Part shown: piece after piece, positions 1 through 8,564 of the stretch
How positions within the stretch are numbered: position 1 is the stretch's first letter
Layout: each line of letters starts with the position of its first letter
Assembly: GCF_019803445.1 (NCBI RefSeq)
Contig: NZ_CP081844.1
Span: 1,438,501-1,502,500 of the forward strand
DNA length: 64,000 nucleotides
From: Caenibius sp. WL
Lineage (GTDB): Bacteria > Pseudomonadota > Alphaproteobacteria > Sphingomonadales > Sphingomonadaceae
Direction: 5' to 3'
The notes under the pieces: model-generated
The model's input: only the letters and a program-made list of their open reading frames with translations
Told to the model about the DNA's origin: nothing
The model's database searches: none
Made by a program: the position numbers and the translations under genes

Positions 1-348
1 AATATGAATGTCGGCCCGGGCCAGGCGGCCACGCGGTTCAGCGGTATTTCGGAAACGCTGCTGATTGCCGGCATGACGCCGATCGATCATGACAAGGTGC
101 GGGTGCGGTTCGCTTTCACCCAGCCCAAGACGGAAGCCGAAGGCCCGATGGGCGGGCTGGCCCGCGCGCTGATCCGCGACATCATCAAGCAGTTCGACCA
201 GGACAAGGTGGTGTGGGATCGTCAGCGCTTTGTCGAACGCGCGCTGATCTGCGACGGCGATGGCCCGATCGGTGATTTCCGCCGCTGGTACTACCAGTTC
301 TACGTCGAATGGAACGGCCGCGGTCCGCAGGCCATGGCAGCAGAGTAA
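1..348 (+). CDS. Rieske-type oxygenase, C-terminal part (cut by window start)
   Basis: The reading frame is open from base 1, so only the last 115 codons are present. The visible part lacks the Rieske cluster and mononuclear iron motifs, which lie upstream. The ending, with the run CDGDGPIGDFRRWYYQFY, is like the C-terminus of KshA-type (3-ketosteroid 9-alpha-hydroxylase) and related ring-hydroxylating oxygenases. Such enzymes hydroxylate a ring carbon using electrons from a separate reductase. The gene sits 8 bases before two acyl-CoA dehydrogenases on the same strand, which fits a ring- or side-chain-degradation operon. The family call rests on this tail only; the substrate is unknown. Confidence 0.6.
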   Translation, partial: NMNVGPGQAATRFSGISETLLIAGMTPIDHDKVRVRFAFTQPKTEAEGPMGGLARALIRDIIKQFDQDKVVWDRQRFVERALICDGDGPIGDFRRWYYQFYVEWNGRGPQAMAAE

Positions 349-356
349 GCCCGGCA

Positions 357-1478
357 ATGCAATTCACATTCAGCGAAGAGGAGACGCTCCTTCAGGAAAG
401 CGTCTCCGGCTTCCTCGCAACGCACGGCAGTTCCGCTGCCGTGCGTAAAGCGATGGAAAGCGACCTCGGCTACGATCCGGCGCTCTGGCAGTCGATCGTG
501 GGTGAAATGGGTATGGGCGGCATCGCCTTTCCGGCCCGCCTCGGCGGTGCGGAAATGGGGCATGTCGGCTTTGCCATCACGATGATGGAAATGGGGCGCG
601 TGCTGCTGCCGTCGCCCTATTTCTCCAGCATCGGCCTGGCCGCGCAGGCCATTCTCAACGCCGGAACCGACGCGCAGCAGGATACGCTTCTGCCCGCGAT
701 CATTGCGGGTGAAACGATTGCCGCGCTCGCCTGGCGCGGATTGGAACGCACGCCCGCCATCGCGGTGCGTCTCGATCAGAACGGGCAGCTCAATGGGGAA
801 GCGGGGTTCGTGCCCTATGCCCATGCGGCCGGCCTGTTGGTGGTTGCGGCGCTGGATGGGGCCGGAAAAACCGTTCTGGCGGCCATTCCGGCCGATGCCC
901 CCGGTGTCACGATCGAACGCCATGTCTCGATGGACCTGACCCGCCCGCTTGCCACCGTGCGCTTCGCCGGTGTGGTGGTCGCGCAGGATCGGATTTTGGG
1001 TGACGGCAGCGATGCCGCGGCTGCTCTGGAGCGGACGCTCGACCTTGCGCGGATCGCTCTGGCCGCTGAAAACGCGGGCGGGGCCGAAGGGGTTCTCGAT
1101 CTGACGGTTGCCTATACCAAGGATCGCGTCCAGTTCGGCCGGCCCATCGGCAGCTTCCAGGCTTTGAAGCACCGGATGGCCGACATGATGGTGGAAGTGG
1201 AAACGGCGAAAACCGCAGCCTATTACGCTGCGTGTGTCGTCGATGAAGCCTCCGACGAACTGGCGGAAGCGGCAGCGATTGCCTCGTCCTACAGCGCGGA
1301 CGCCTTCATGGGTTGCGCGGGCAACGCAATCCAGTTGCATGGCGGGATCGGCTTCACCTGGGAACATGACGCGCACCTCTTCTTCAAGCGTGCCCGGGCC
1401 AATGCCGTTCTGCTGGGTGATCCCACATCGCAGCGGGTGCGGATTGCCGACATGATCGGCCTGGAAAAGGTGGCGTAA
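357..1478 (+). CDS. acyl-CoA dehydrogenase, first subunit of a pair
   Basis: A 373-residue FAD enzyme predicted to desaturate an acyl-CoA thioester. The ATG at 357 is chosen because family homology begins at MQFTFSEEE, eight bases after the oxygenase stop. The C-terminal domain shows the usual RVQFGRPIG segment near residue 258 and LHGGIGFTWEHD near residue 325, which belong to the FAD/substrate region. It is followed after one base by a second acyl-CoA dehydrogenase, so the two are translationally linked. Adjacent unequal pairs of this kind commonly form mixed tetramers in steroid and bile-acid side-chain degradation; mixed assembly here is inference. Confidence 0.85.
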   Translation: MQFTFSEEETLLQESVSGFLATHGSSAAVRKAMESDLGYDPALWQSIVGEMGMGGIAFPARLGGAEMGHVGFAITMMEMGRVLLPSPYFSSIGLAAQAILNAGTDAQQDTLLPAIIAGETIAALAWRGLERTPAIAVRLDQNGQLNGEAGFVPYAHAAGLLVVAALDGAGKTVLAAIPADAPGVTIERHVSMDLTRPLATVRFAGVVVAQDRILGDGSDAAAALERTLDLARIALAAENAGGAEGVLDLTVAYTKDRVQFGRPIGSFQALKHRMADMMVEVETAKTAAYYAACVVDEASDELAEAAAIASSYSADAFMGCAGNAIQLHGGIGFTWEHDAHLFFKRARANAVLLGDPTSQRVRIADMIGLEKVA

Positions 1479-1479
1479 G

Positions 1480-2664
1480 ATGCGGACAGAATTCACTCCC
1501 GAACAGGAAGCGTTCCGCCGCGAAGTCGCCGAATGGCTGGAAGAACAGCTTTCCGGGCCGTTCGCTTCGATCCGCAACCTCAACAGCATGAGCGACAAGA
1601 TTCCTGAGCGTCTCGCCTGGGAAAAAGCGCTCGGCAAGGCGGGTTATAGCGCTATCGCCTGGCCGCAGGAATATGGTGGGCGCGGGGCCAGCATCGCCGA
1701 ACAGGTGATCTTTGCCGAAGAATATGCGCGCGCTGGCGCTCCGGGCCGGATCGGCCATCTGGGCGTCACCATGGCCGGGCCGACGTTCATCCACTTCGGC
1801 ACGGAAGAGCAGAAGAAGGAATTTCTGCCCCCGATCCTGAGTGGCGATGTCCTGTGGGCACAGGGCTTTTCGGAACCCAATGCCGGGTCCGATCTGTCGA
1901 ATATCCGCACCAAGGCGCGCCTCGAAGACGGCCCCAACGGCCCCGAATGGGTGATCGATGGGCAGAAGATCTGGACCAGCCTTGCCCAGCACGCGCAATG
2001 GATCTTCGTGCTGGCCCGGACGGAAGAAGGCAGCCAGGGTTCGAAAGGCATTTCGTTCCTGCTCGTGCCGATCGATCAGCCCGGCGTGGAATTGCGCCCG
2101 ATCAAGCAGATGACCGGCGGGGCGGAATTCAACGAAACCTTCTTCGATGGCGCCCGCACCGCCGCCGCCAATATCGTCGGCAAGCCGGGCGAGGGTTGGA
2201 AAGTGGCGATGGGCCTGCTGTCGCACGAACGCGGGGCATCTTCGCTCGGCATTCAGATGAGCTTCCAGGTCGAACTGCAGAAGGTCATCGACGCGGCCAA
2301 TGCCAACGGTGCGGCGCAGGACCCGCTGATCCGCGACCGGATCGCGCGGGCGCACACGGGGCTCAAGCTCATGCGCTACAATGCGCTGCGCACGCTGTCG
2401 AAGGGCGACAACGAAATGCTTTCGCGCGAGGCGTTCATCCACAAGATCTACTGGGGCACCTGGCACAAGAAGCTCGGTGAACTGGCGATGGACGTGGCGG
2501 GCGCGCCGGGGCTGATCGCACCGGCCGAGGATTACGCGTTCGACGATCTGCCCAATATCTACCTCTATACGCGGTCGGAAACGATCCATGGGGGGACGAA
2601 CCAGATCCAGCGTAATATCATCGCCGAACGTGGCCTGGGTCTGCCCCGCGAACCGCGCGGGTGA
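1480..2664 (+). CDS. acyl-CoA dehydrogenase, second subunit of a pair
   Basis: A 394-residue acyl-CoA dehydrogenase. WAQGFSEPNAGSDL near residue 125 is the conserved mid-domain flavin/substrate segment. Near residue 369 the usual YEGT motif, whose glutamate is the catalytic base in MCAD-type enzymes, reads HGGT, followed by NQIQR. The base is therefore missing at that position and must come from elsewhere or from the partner subunit. The start is one base after the stop of the preceding gene, indicating coupled translation. A hairpin follows at 2736-2768. Substrate unknown; context suggests a bulky CoA ester. Confidence 0.87.
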   Translation: MRTEFTPEQEAFRREVAEWLEEQLSGPFASIRNLNSMSDKIPERLAWEKALGKAGYSAIAWPQEYGGRGASIAEQVIFAEEYARAGAPGRIGHLGVTMAGPTFIHFGTEEQKKEFLPPILSGDVLWAQGFSEPNAGSDLSNIRTKARLEDGPNGPEWVIDGQKIWTSLAQHAQWIFVLARTEEGSQGSKGISFLLVPIDQPGVELRPIKQMTGGAEFNETFFDGARTAAANIVGKPGEGWKVAMGLLSHERGASSLGIQMSFQVELQKVIDAANANGAAQDPLIRDRIARAHTGLKLMRYNALRTLSKGDNEMLSREAFIHKIYWGTWHKKLGELAMDVAGAPGLIAPAEDYAFDDLPNIYLYTRSETIHGGTNQIQRNIIAERGLGLPREPRG

Positions 2665-2735
2665 CGATAACCGGACAGGGGGAGATTGCCGGATGGGGGA
2701 TGACCACTTTCCGGCAATCGTCGCTTAGTCAACCA

Positions 2736-2778
2736 ACTGGCGCATCCCGTTTGCGGGTATGCGCCAGTCCGGCTTTTC
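2736..2778 (+). terminator. Terminator-like hairpin after the dehydrogenase pair
   Basis: ACTGGCGCAT (2736-2745) pairs perfectly with ATGCGCCAGT (2759-2768), with an inner CCG/CGG pairing, followed by a short T run at 2774-2777. A second hairpin, GATTGCCGGA with TCCGGCAATC (2684-2719), precedes it. Together they occupy the 254-base gap before the acyl-CoA synthetase and suggest a new transcript starts there. Confidence 0.5.
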
Positions 2779-2942
2779 CAGTGGCGGACAGGCTGGCATC
2801 ATCGGCCTTCCCCTCCGAGTGCGCCCGCGGCAGAATGGGCAGCGGAGCCACGGGGATACGGTTGCGCCAGAGCCTGATCGCAACTTTTGGTTGTTTATAA
2901 ATTGCCGAACGCAAGGGCATGATAGAGGAGAGTATTTTGGAC

Positions 2943-4610
2943 ATGTCCATCGATCCACGCGCACCCAGCCTTTCAGGCCCCGGCGAACCGTTCGAAATCG
3001 TGGAGCAGGTTGTGAACGGGCGGCCGATGCGCGTCTTCGCGCGGTCGAACGGCACGCTTTCGATGCTCTATGCCATGATGCCCGCGCTGGGCGATCTCGA
3101 TTTCATCATCGATGGCGACCGACGGATTTCCTATGCCACTTTCCATGCCCATTCCGGTGCCGTGGCGGCGGGGTTTGCAGCACAGTATGATCTGAAACCG
3201 GGCGACCGGGTGGCGATCGCCATGCACAACAGCCCCGAATGGCTCTATGCCTTCACCGCGCTGTCGGCGCTCGGCATGGTTCCGGCGCTGATCAACAGCC
3301 GCGGTTCGGGCGAAGAAATGCGCTATTGCGCCGAAGATGTCGGCGCTTCGCTGGTCGTGGCCGATACGCGCCGGGCAGAAGCGCTGGCGCAGGCGGGCTA
3401 TACCGGGCGGGTCATGGTGTTCGACGAGCCCGCGCTCGACGCGATGGTGCGCGATTATGCGGGCAGCCCCTTGCCCGAAAACACCGCCGATGCGGATGAG
3501 CCCTGCTGCATCCTGTTCACCTCCGGCACCACCGGGCGGCCGAAGGGGGCGATCATCAGCCACCGAGCGATGCTGACAGGCGTGTTCATGGCGCAGCATG
3601 CCGGGGCACGCTTCGCCGCGCGGATGGCGGCAAAGCTGGGCATCGATGTGCAGACGCTGATGGCGGCGCGCCCGCGCAGCGCGGTGTTCCTGATTTTTCC
3701 GCTGTTTCATGTCAGCGGTTGCCAGCAGATTTTCCTCGGCGTCCTGGCGCGCGGCGGCAAGATCGTGTTCCACCGCCGATGGAATCCGGCCGAGGCCTTG
3801 CGCCTGATCGAAGAAGAGAAGATCACCGAATTCACCGGTCCGCCGATGACCCTGTGGGACATCCTCAACGAACCGACGCGGGCCGAACGCGATCTCTCCT
3901 CGCTCGGCTCCATCGCCAGTGGCGGGCAGGCACTGCCGATCAATCTGCTCAAGGCCCTGCAGGAAGCGTTCCCCGACCGTATTTTCGGCGGCGGCTACGG
4001 CATGACCGAGACGGCCGGTTCCGTCAGTCTCGCCATGGGTGAACTGTTCACGGCCCGGCCGGAGGCATCGGGTGTGATGCACGATCTCGCCGATATGCGG
4101 GTCATCGATGATGACGGCAATCCGCTGCCGCTTGGCGAAGTGGGTGAAATCGCCGTGCGCGGGCCGATGGTGATGTCGGGCTATTGGGGCAGGCCGGAAG
4201 ATACCGCCGCCACGATGGATGCCGATGGCTGGCTGCGCACTGGGGATATCGGCCGGATCGACGACACGGGCTATGTCGCCATTGTCGACCGCAAGACCAA
4301 CATGGTCATCTGCAAGGGCGAAAACATCTATTGCGCCGAGGTGGAGCGGGTGATTGCCAACCATCCGGACATTTCGGAAGTGGCGGCATTTGGCATCGCG
4401 GACGAACGGATTGGCGAACGTCTGGCCGTGGCTGTGGTGTCCGATCCCGGCAAGGCGGTGACGGAAGATCAGGTGCGCCAGCAGGTGCGCGATCATTTGG
4501 CCGAATACAAAGTGCCGAGTGATATCTTCCTGCGCGATGCACCTTTGCCGCGCAATGCCACAGGCAAGGTGGACCGGCAGGTGTTGCGCCGCGACCTCGG
4601 GTTGATCTGA
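2943..4610 (+). CDS. AMP-forming acyl-CoA synthetase (ANL family)
   Basis: This enzyme activates a carboxylic acid to its CoA thioester through an acyl-adenylate. The ATP-binding motif LFTSGTTGRPKG lies near residue 191, the adenylate motif GYGMTETAG near 352, the hinge GDIGRID near 434 and the catalytic lysine in NATGKVDR near 538, so all key motifs are intact. The start is ambiguous: ATG at 2943 lies 12 bases after GAGGAG (2925-2930), an in-frame TTG at 2937 is better spaced (6 bases), and an earlier ATG at 2919 has only a crowded AAGG. It overlaps the next gene by one base. It probably primes the substrate for the dehydrogenases and the hydratase. Confidence 0.88.
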   Translation: MSIDPRAPSLSGPGEPFEIVEQVVNGRPMRVFARSNGTLSMLYAMMPALGDLDFIIDGDRRISYATFHAHSGAVAAGFAAQYDLKPGDRVAIAMHNSPEWLYAFTALSALGMVPALINSRGSGEEMRYCAEDVGASLVVADTRRAEALAQAGYTGRVMVFDEPALDAMVRDYAGSPLPENTADADEPCCILFTSGTTGRPKGAIISHRAMLTGVFMAQHAGARFAARMAAKLGIDVQTLMAARPRSAVFLIFPLFHVSGCQQIFLGVLARGGKIVFHRRWNPAEALRLIEEEKITEFTGPPMTLWDILNEPTRAERDLSSLGSIASGGQALPINLLKALQEAFPDRIFGGGYGMTETAGSVSLAMGELFTARPEASGVMHDLADMRVIDDDGNPLPLGEVGEIAVRGPMVMSGYWGRPEDTAATMDADGWLRTGDIGRIDDTGYVAIVDRKTNMVICKGENIYCAEVERVIANHPDISEVAAFGIADERIGERLAVAVVSDPGKAVTEDQVRQQVRDHLAEYKVPSDIFLRDAPLPRNATGKVDRQVLRRDLGLI

Positions 4611-5092
4611 TGACCGGTATCGTGGCGGAGGGCAGCGCGCGGGCGTTCATCGCGGCCCAGAAGGGGCGGAGCTTCGCTTCGCCATGGATGACGATCGATC
4701 AGGATATGATCGATCGTTTCGCCGAAGCGACGCGGGATTTCGAATTCATCCATGTCGATCCCGTGCGCGCGGCGGAAACCTATCTCGGCGGGACGATCGC
4801 CCACGGTTTTCTGGTGCTCTCGCTGCTGCCGCACTTGCGCGATACCGCACATTTGCCGGTCACGCCCGGCACGGTCATGGGGCTGAATTACGGGCTCGAC
4901 AAAGTGCGTTTCACCGCCCCCGTCCCTTCGGGCAAGGCGATCCGGGGCGTGTTCACTATTGTCGATACCGAAGAGCGGCAGCCCAATCATTTCCAACAAA
5001 CGGTCGATATCGTGATCGAGCGGGAAGGGGAGGAGAAGCCGGGAATGATCGCGCGTTGGCTGATCCATTTCGCGATTGCGGACGGGGCGTGA
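4610..5092 (+). CDS. MaoC-like hotdog enoyl-CoA hydratase
   Basis: A 160-residue single-hotdog protein. The hydratase motif is visible as D43 and H48 in RDFEFIHVDP, followed by the GTIAHGFL loop near residue 61. Such enzymes add water across the double bond made by acyl-CoA dehydrogenases, so it fits directly behind the pair at 357-2664. It overlaps the synthetase stop by one base and the following hydrolase by four, consistent with translational coupling throughout the operon. It could also be a thioesterase-like family member, but the D-x4-H arrangement favours a hydratase. Confidence 0.82.
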   Translation: MTGIVAEGSARAFIAAQKGRSFASPWMTIDQDMIDRFAEATRDFEFIHVDPVRAAETYLGGTIAHGFLVLSLLPHLRDTAHLPVTPGTVMGLNYGLDKVRFTAPVPSGKAIRGVFTIVDTEERQPNHFQQTVDIVIEREGEEKPGMIARWLIHFAIADGA

Positions 5093-5946
5093 CCCAAGGC
5101 CTGCTTGAAAAGGTCAGGCTACCCGGCGCGGGTGTTACGATAGCGGCGGATGTCGGCGGGCCGGACGATGGCACGCCGGTCATCATGCTGCACGGCATCG
5201 GCCAGACCCGCCATTCGTGGGGCAAGGCGGCAGCGCGGCTGGCATCGTCGGGTTACCGGGTGACATCGTTCGACCTGCGCGGCCATGGCGAAAGCGACTG
5301 GTCCCCCGACAGCGTCTATGGTTTCGAACGGTTCATGGCCGATCTGGCGGCGGTCCAGGCGCTGCAAACACGCCCGGCGTTTCTCGTCGGCGCGTCGATG
5401 GGTGGGCTGACCGCGCTTCTCGCCGTGGGCGAGGCCGAAGCGCGGGCGGCGGGGCTGGTGCTGGTCGATATCGCGCCGCGTATGGAACAAGCGGGCGCCA
5501 ACCACATCACCAGCTTCATGCGTGGCAATGCCGAAGGTTTTGCCAGTGTGGAGGAAGCAGCCGATGCGGTGGCGGCCTATCGCCCCGGCCGCCCGCGCCC
5601 GCGCGATCCCAGCGGTCTGCTCAAGAATCTGCGGCTGGGGGCTGATGGCCGTTACTACTGGCACTGGGACCCAGCGATCATGCAGCACCGGCGCACGCCA
5701 GAAGGCTGGGAAAAGATGCTGGCGCGTTTTCGCGCGGCGGCATCCGCGCTGACCGTGCCGACCGCGCTTGTGCGTGGGGGCCTGAGCAATGTGGTGAGCG
5801 CCGAAGGGGCGGACGAATTTGCCAGGCTGGTGCCCCATGCGGAGATCGTGACGATCGACCAGGCCGATCACATGGTGGCGGGCGACCGCAACGACCGCTT
5901 CGCCGATGCGGTGACTGCATTCCTCGACCGGCACGCCGCCGCCTGA
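5089..5946 (+). CDS. alpha/beta hydrolase, ring-cleavage hydrolase type
   Basis: A 285-residue alpha/beta hydrolase. Translation most likely begins at GTG 5089, giving a GTGA overlap with the hydratase stop; the open frame runs further upstream but only through the hydratase gene. The oxyanion region LHGIGQTRHSW starts near residue 34, the nucleophile elbow is GASMGG with S103, and the catalytic histidine is H261 in QADHM. Members of this family hydrolyse lactones, esters or carbon-carbon bonds of ring-cleavage products. Last gene of the operon; a strong hairpin follows at 5955-5994. Confidence 0.8.
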   Translation: MTQGLLEKVRLPGAGVTIAADVGGPDDGTPVIMLHGIGQTRHSWGKAAARLASSGYRVTSFDLRGHGESDWSPDSVYGFERFMADLAAVQALQTRPAFLVGASMGGLTALLAVGEAEARAAGLVLVDIAPRMEQAGANHITSFMRGNAEGFASVEEAADAVAAYRPGRPRPRDPSGLLKNLRLGADGRYYWHWDPAIMQHRRTPEGWEKMLARFRAAASALTVPTALVRGGLSNVVSAEGADEFARLVPHAEIVTIDQADHMVAGDRNDRFADAVTAFLDRHAAA

Positions 5947-5954
5947 TCATACAA

Positions 5955-5994
5955 AAGGCGCGGGAAGCGGCCCTTTGAACCGTTCCCGCGCCTT
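5955..5994. terminator. Terminator hairpin between convergent genes
   Basis: AAGGCGCGGGAA (5955-5966) pairs perfectly with TTCCCGCGCCTT (5983-5994). Read on the minus strand the stem is followed by TTTTG, so it best serves the gene at 6022-6393, but it lies between two converging genes and may stop both. Confidence 0.6.
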
Positions 5995-6021
5995 GCAGAG
6001 CGTTTGCAGCCCCCTTGCGGC

Positions 6022-6393
6022 TCAGTTCCAGAATGAGCGCAATGAGGCGATCTTGCCCGCAGGGGACATCTTGTAAACGTTGAGCAGCTTCTGGGCGTGC
6101 GACGTGCCATCGGGCATGGTCGATGTCATCGTCACCAGGCAGGCCGCTTCCGTGCCGCAGCCGACGAGATGATGGATTTCGAAATTCATCGTCGCGCCGG
6201 AGCTGGAAAACAGATCGTAGAATTTGCCGATGGCTTCCTTGCCGCGCTGGCCCTTGCCTTCCGGGTCCAGCATCGGGTGGCCGCCGACCGGGTCTTCGAC
6301 CACCGCATCGTCTTCGAACAGGGCGAGCCATGTTTCCTTGTCGCGCGCCTGAACCGCGCCCATGGATTTGCCGGGGAGATCTTCGGGTTTCAT
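6022..6393 (-). CDS. SnoaL/NTF2-like small protein
   Basis: A 123-residue protein with the NTF2/SnoaL cone-fold pattern: an N-terminal helix with ARDKETWLALFEDDAVVEDP, a GKEAIGKFYDLF helix and C-terminal strands ending in SLRSFWN. The fold is used by ketosteroid isomerase, polyketide cyclases and small dehydratases; the exact reaction cannot be read. It lies 18 bases after the flavin oxidoreductase on the same strand, so the two probably share a transcript. Two further SnoaL-like genes lie at 8122 and 8565. Confidence 0.75.
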   Translation of the reverse strand: MKPEDLPGKSMGAVQARDKETWLALFEDDAVVEDPVGGHPMLDPEGKGQRGKEAIGKFYDLFSSSGATMNFEIHHLVGCGTEAACLVTMTSTMPDGTSHAQKLLNVYKMSPAGKIASLRSFWN

Positions 6394-6411
6394 GTCAGTT
6401 CCTCTCTTGTT

Positions 6412-7311
6412 TCAGTTATGCTTGGCAATGACGCGGTCGGCATAGCGGCTGATCGCATCCTTCTTGACGGAAAGTGTCGTGATATCCGCGCCTTCTGGCA
6501 CGAACGCCTCCACCTCCCACGGGGTCGGGAACCACGGGATCGCGGTGGTATCGCCTACCCCGCCTTCGGCCAAGCGGCTGGCGGCATTGGCGGTCAGCGG
6601 TTCGATCAGCGACACGCAGGGGCGGAACCCTTCGACAGGCAGGCCCATTTCGCGGCGCATGTTGTGCATCCGCTTCACGATGGCGAGATTGTCGTCCACC
6701 GTGCCGGGCAGGCCGAGCCAGCCGTCGTTGGCCGCCGCGCGGCACAGGGCCGGGCCTGCCTTGCCGCCGACCCAGATGGGCACCGGTTCGGGCGGAACCG
6801 GGCGCAGAATGACGGAATCGAACTGGAAGAATTCGCCTTCGTGGCTGAGAATTTCACCTGCCCAGAGCTTGCGGCAGACGGCAAGGATTTCATCGAGGCG
6901 ACGGCCCCGGCTGAGGAAATCGATTCCTGCTGCGTCATATTCTTCCTTCAGCCAGCCTGCCGAAACGCCGCAGACCACCCGGCCACCGGAAAAGGCGGCG
7001 GTGGTGGATACGGCGCGGGCCACCGTGAAGGGATCGCGCAGCGCGGCGAGGTAGATATTGGTCGCCAAATGGATCGTGCTGGTTTCCGCGCCCAGCAACG
7101 CCAGCGTGATCCACGGATCGGGCCACGGCGCTTCCAGCGGCCAGAACAGCTTTCCATCCGCTGTGTAAGGGTAGGGGGTTTCAATATTCGCGGGCATGAT
7201 GAGGTGATCGGCATACGTCACCCCGTAAAAGCCGCATTCTTCCGCATGGCGGGCCAGTTCAACCAGTTGGTCGAGTTCGGACACCGCCATCATCGACAGC
7301 CAAAAACGCAT
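6412..7311 (-). CDS. LLM-class flavin-dependent oxidoreductase
   Basis: A 299-residue luciferase-like TIM-barrel protein. The N-terminal ELARHAEECGFYGVTYADHL segment, the LATNIYLAALRDPF segment and GGRVVCGVSAGWLKEEYDA near residue 130 are classic for this class, as is the later PVPIWVGGK. Members oxidise or reduce substrates with FMN or F420; F420 use cannot be decided here. It heads a minus-strand pair with the SnoaL-like gene and is convergent with the synthetase operon, so it probably belongs to the same catabolic region. Confidence 0.83.
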   Translation of the reverse strand: MRFWLSMMAVSELDQLVELARHAEECGFYGVTYADHLIMPANIETPYPYTADGKLFWPLEAPWPDPWITLALLGAETSTIHLATNIYLAALRDPFTVARAVSTTAAFSGGRVVCGVSAGWLKEEYDAAGIDFLSRGRRLDEILAVCRKLWAGEILSHEGEFFQFDSVILRPVPPEPVPIWVGGKAGPALCRAAANDGWLGLPGTVDDNLAIVKRMHNMRREMGLPVEGFRPCVSLIEPLTANAASRLAEGGVGDTTAIPWFPTPWEVEAFVPEGADITTLSVKKDAISRYADRVIAKHN

Positions 7312-7407
7312 CGATCTCTCCTTTACACGGAGGTGTAGAGCGCCGGGACGGGCAGGCCAAGGCAGAATGGCCGCCCGCTGCGCAAATATGGCCGTTGGCT
7401 GATGGCT

Positions 7408-7929
7408 CTATTGCGGCGGGGTGAATGTGAAATCGACCATGATCTCGCCCGAAATCGCTTCCAGCGCGGCTTGGATATCGTCAGTCGTCTTGCCTTGGGG
7501 GATCGTCACCAGTGCATTCATGCGGAACAGCAGTTCGCCGGAATGGGCGCTGTTTTCGGCGCTGGTGGAAAAGCGTTCGATGTTGACCGCCAGTTCGGCC
7601 AGAACCGCCGTGACCTCGCGCACAATGCCGGGGCGATCCTGCCCCACCAGTTCGACCCACAAGGGGGTGCCCTGTGCATCCGGCGTGTCCCCGGCCGGAA
7701 CGATCGAGACGCGCAACCCGCTGGCGTCCACCGCGCGAATCCGGTCCTCCAGCGTGGCAAGGCGCGCAGGATCGAGCGCGACGAGGACCGAGCCGACATA
7801 TGTCCCGCCCAGGCGGCTGAGATGGCTTTCCAGCCAGTTGCCACCCGCTGCCATCACCGCATCGGCAAGCGCCTGAGTCAGGCCGGGCCGGTCGCTTCCG
7901 ACGACGGAAAGGATCACTCGCGCTGTCAT
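7408..7929 (-). CDS. ACT-domain protein, glycine-cleavage regulator (GcvR) type
   Basis: A 173-residue protein with two ACT-like halves: ARVILSVVGSDRPGLTQAL at the start and a second domain beginning at LVGQDRPGIVREVTAVL near residue 92. ACT pairs of this type bind amino acids and regulate other proteins; E. coli GcvR has the same layout. The ATG at 7929 is chosen because the ACT strand starts immediately after it; a longer frame to 7956 adds only charged residues. There is no glycine-cleavage gene nearby, so the target is unknown. Confidence 0.75.
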   Translation of the reverse strand: MTARVILSVVGSDRPGLTQALADAVMAAGGNWLESHLSRLGGTYVGSVLVALDPARLATLEDRIRAVDASGLRVSIVPAGDTPDAQGTPLWVELVGQDRPGIVREVTAVLAELAVNIERFSTSAENSAHSGELLFRMNALVTIPQGKTTDDIQAALEAISGEIMVDFTFTPPQ

Positions 7930-8121
7930 GTCTCGTTCTCTCCCAAGGCGCTGCAAGCGCCCGCCCTGGCAGGGCTAATGGCTCATGCGCGCCCGTCAAC
8001 GATAAAGCGCGGTGGGCAGGTGCTTGCAGCGCTTTCGTTCCGGGGACGGTGTGGTATGCGACACTGTTTCCGCGCGCAAAAGCACGGGAAACACAGAAAC
8101 GATGGAGAGGAAAGAAGAACG

Positions 8122-8547
8122 ATGGCGGCATCTGTTGCAAAGCTGGTATCCATTGGCGTGGCCCATGCGGAAATTGAAGGCACGCAGGACCTGGAAGCAT
8201 TGCTGGCGACCATGGAGGGGGAACCGGTTTACGAGTTCCACCCGCTGGGCAAGCGGTTTCGCGGCATGGCCAACACCCGCCGCTACTACGAACATTTCAT
8301 CGCCTATGTGCAGCCGCGCATTCGCGGGTCCGAGATGATCAGCGAATGCATCGGCCCTGCGGGCGTGGTGCAGGAATACAATGTTACTGCGCGCCACGAT
8401 GGCGATGCGCAGCCTACGGTCCACCGGATCATGGCCATCCTCACGTTCGGGGAGAACGCGCTTTCGGGAGAGCGGATGTATTCGGACGAGAAGCTTTTCC
8501 GCCTGCTGGTCGGGCCGTTGTGGGATGAACTGGAACCGATCGGCTGA
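8122..8547 (+). CDS. SnoaL-like protein
   Basis: A 141-residue protein with an NTF2/SnoaL-like pattern (TRRYYEHFIAYVQPRIRG, then strands and a C-terminal RMYSDEKLFRLLVGPLWDEL). ATG 8122 follows a purine-rich GGAGAGGAAAG stretch. It is 17 bases ahead of another SnoaL-like gene on the same strand, so they form a two-gene unit. Function may be isomerase, dehydratase or cyclase; no catalytic residue can be assigned with confidence. Confidence 0.65.
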   Translation: MAASVAKLVSIGVAHAEIEGTQDLEALLATMEGEPVYEFHPLGKRFRGMANTRRYYEHFIAYVQPRIRGSEMISECIGPAGVVQEYNVTARHDGDAQPTVHRIMAILTFGENALSGERMYSDEKLFRLLVGPLWDELEPIG

Positions 8548-8564
8548 GAAAGGAGGGCGGGCAC

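Noticed and set aside
300-1637. Long minus-strand frames over the acyl-CoA dehydrogenase genes (also 1384-2589, 2973-4496, 9060-11186, 11587-12879 and others)
   Set aside because: High-GC shadows of genes on the other strand; compositions rich in Arg and His without recognisable domains.
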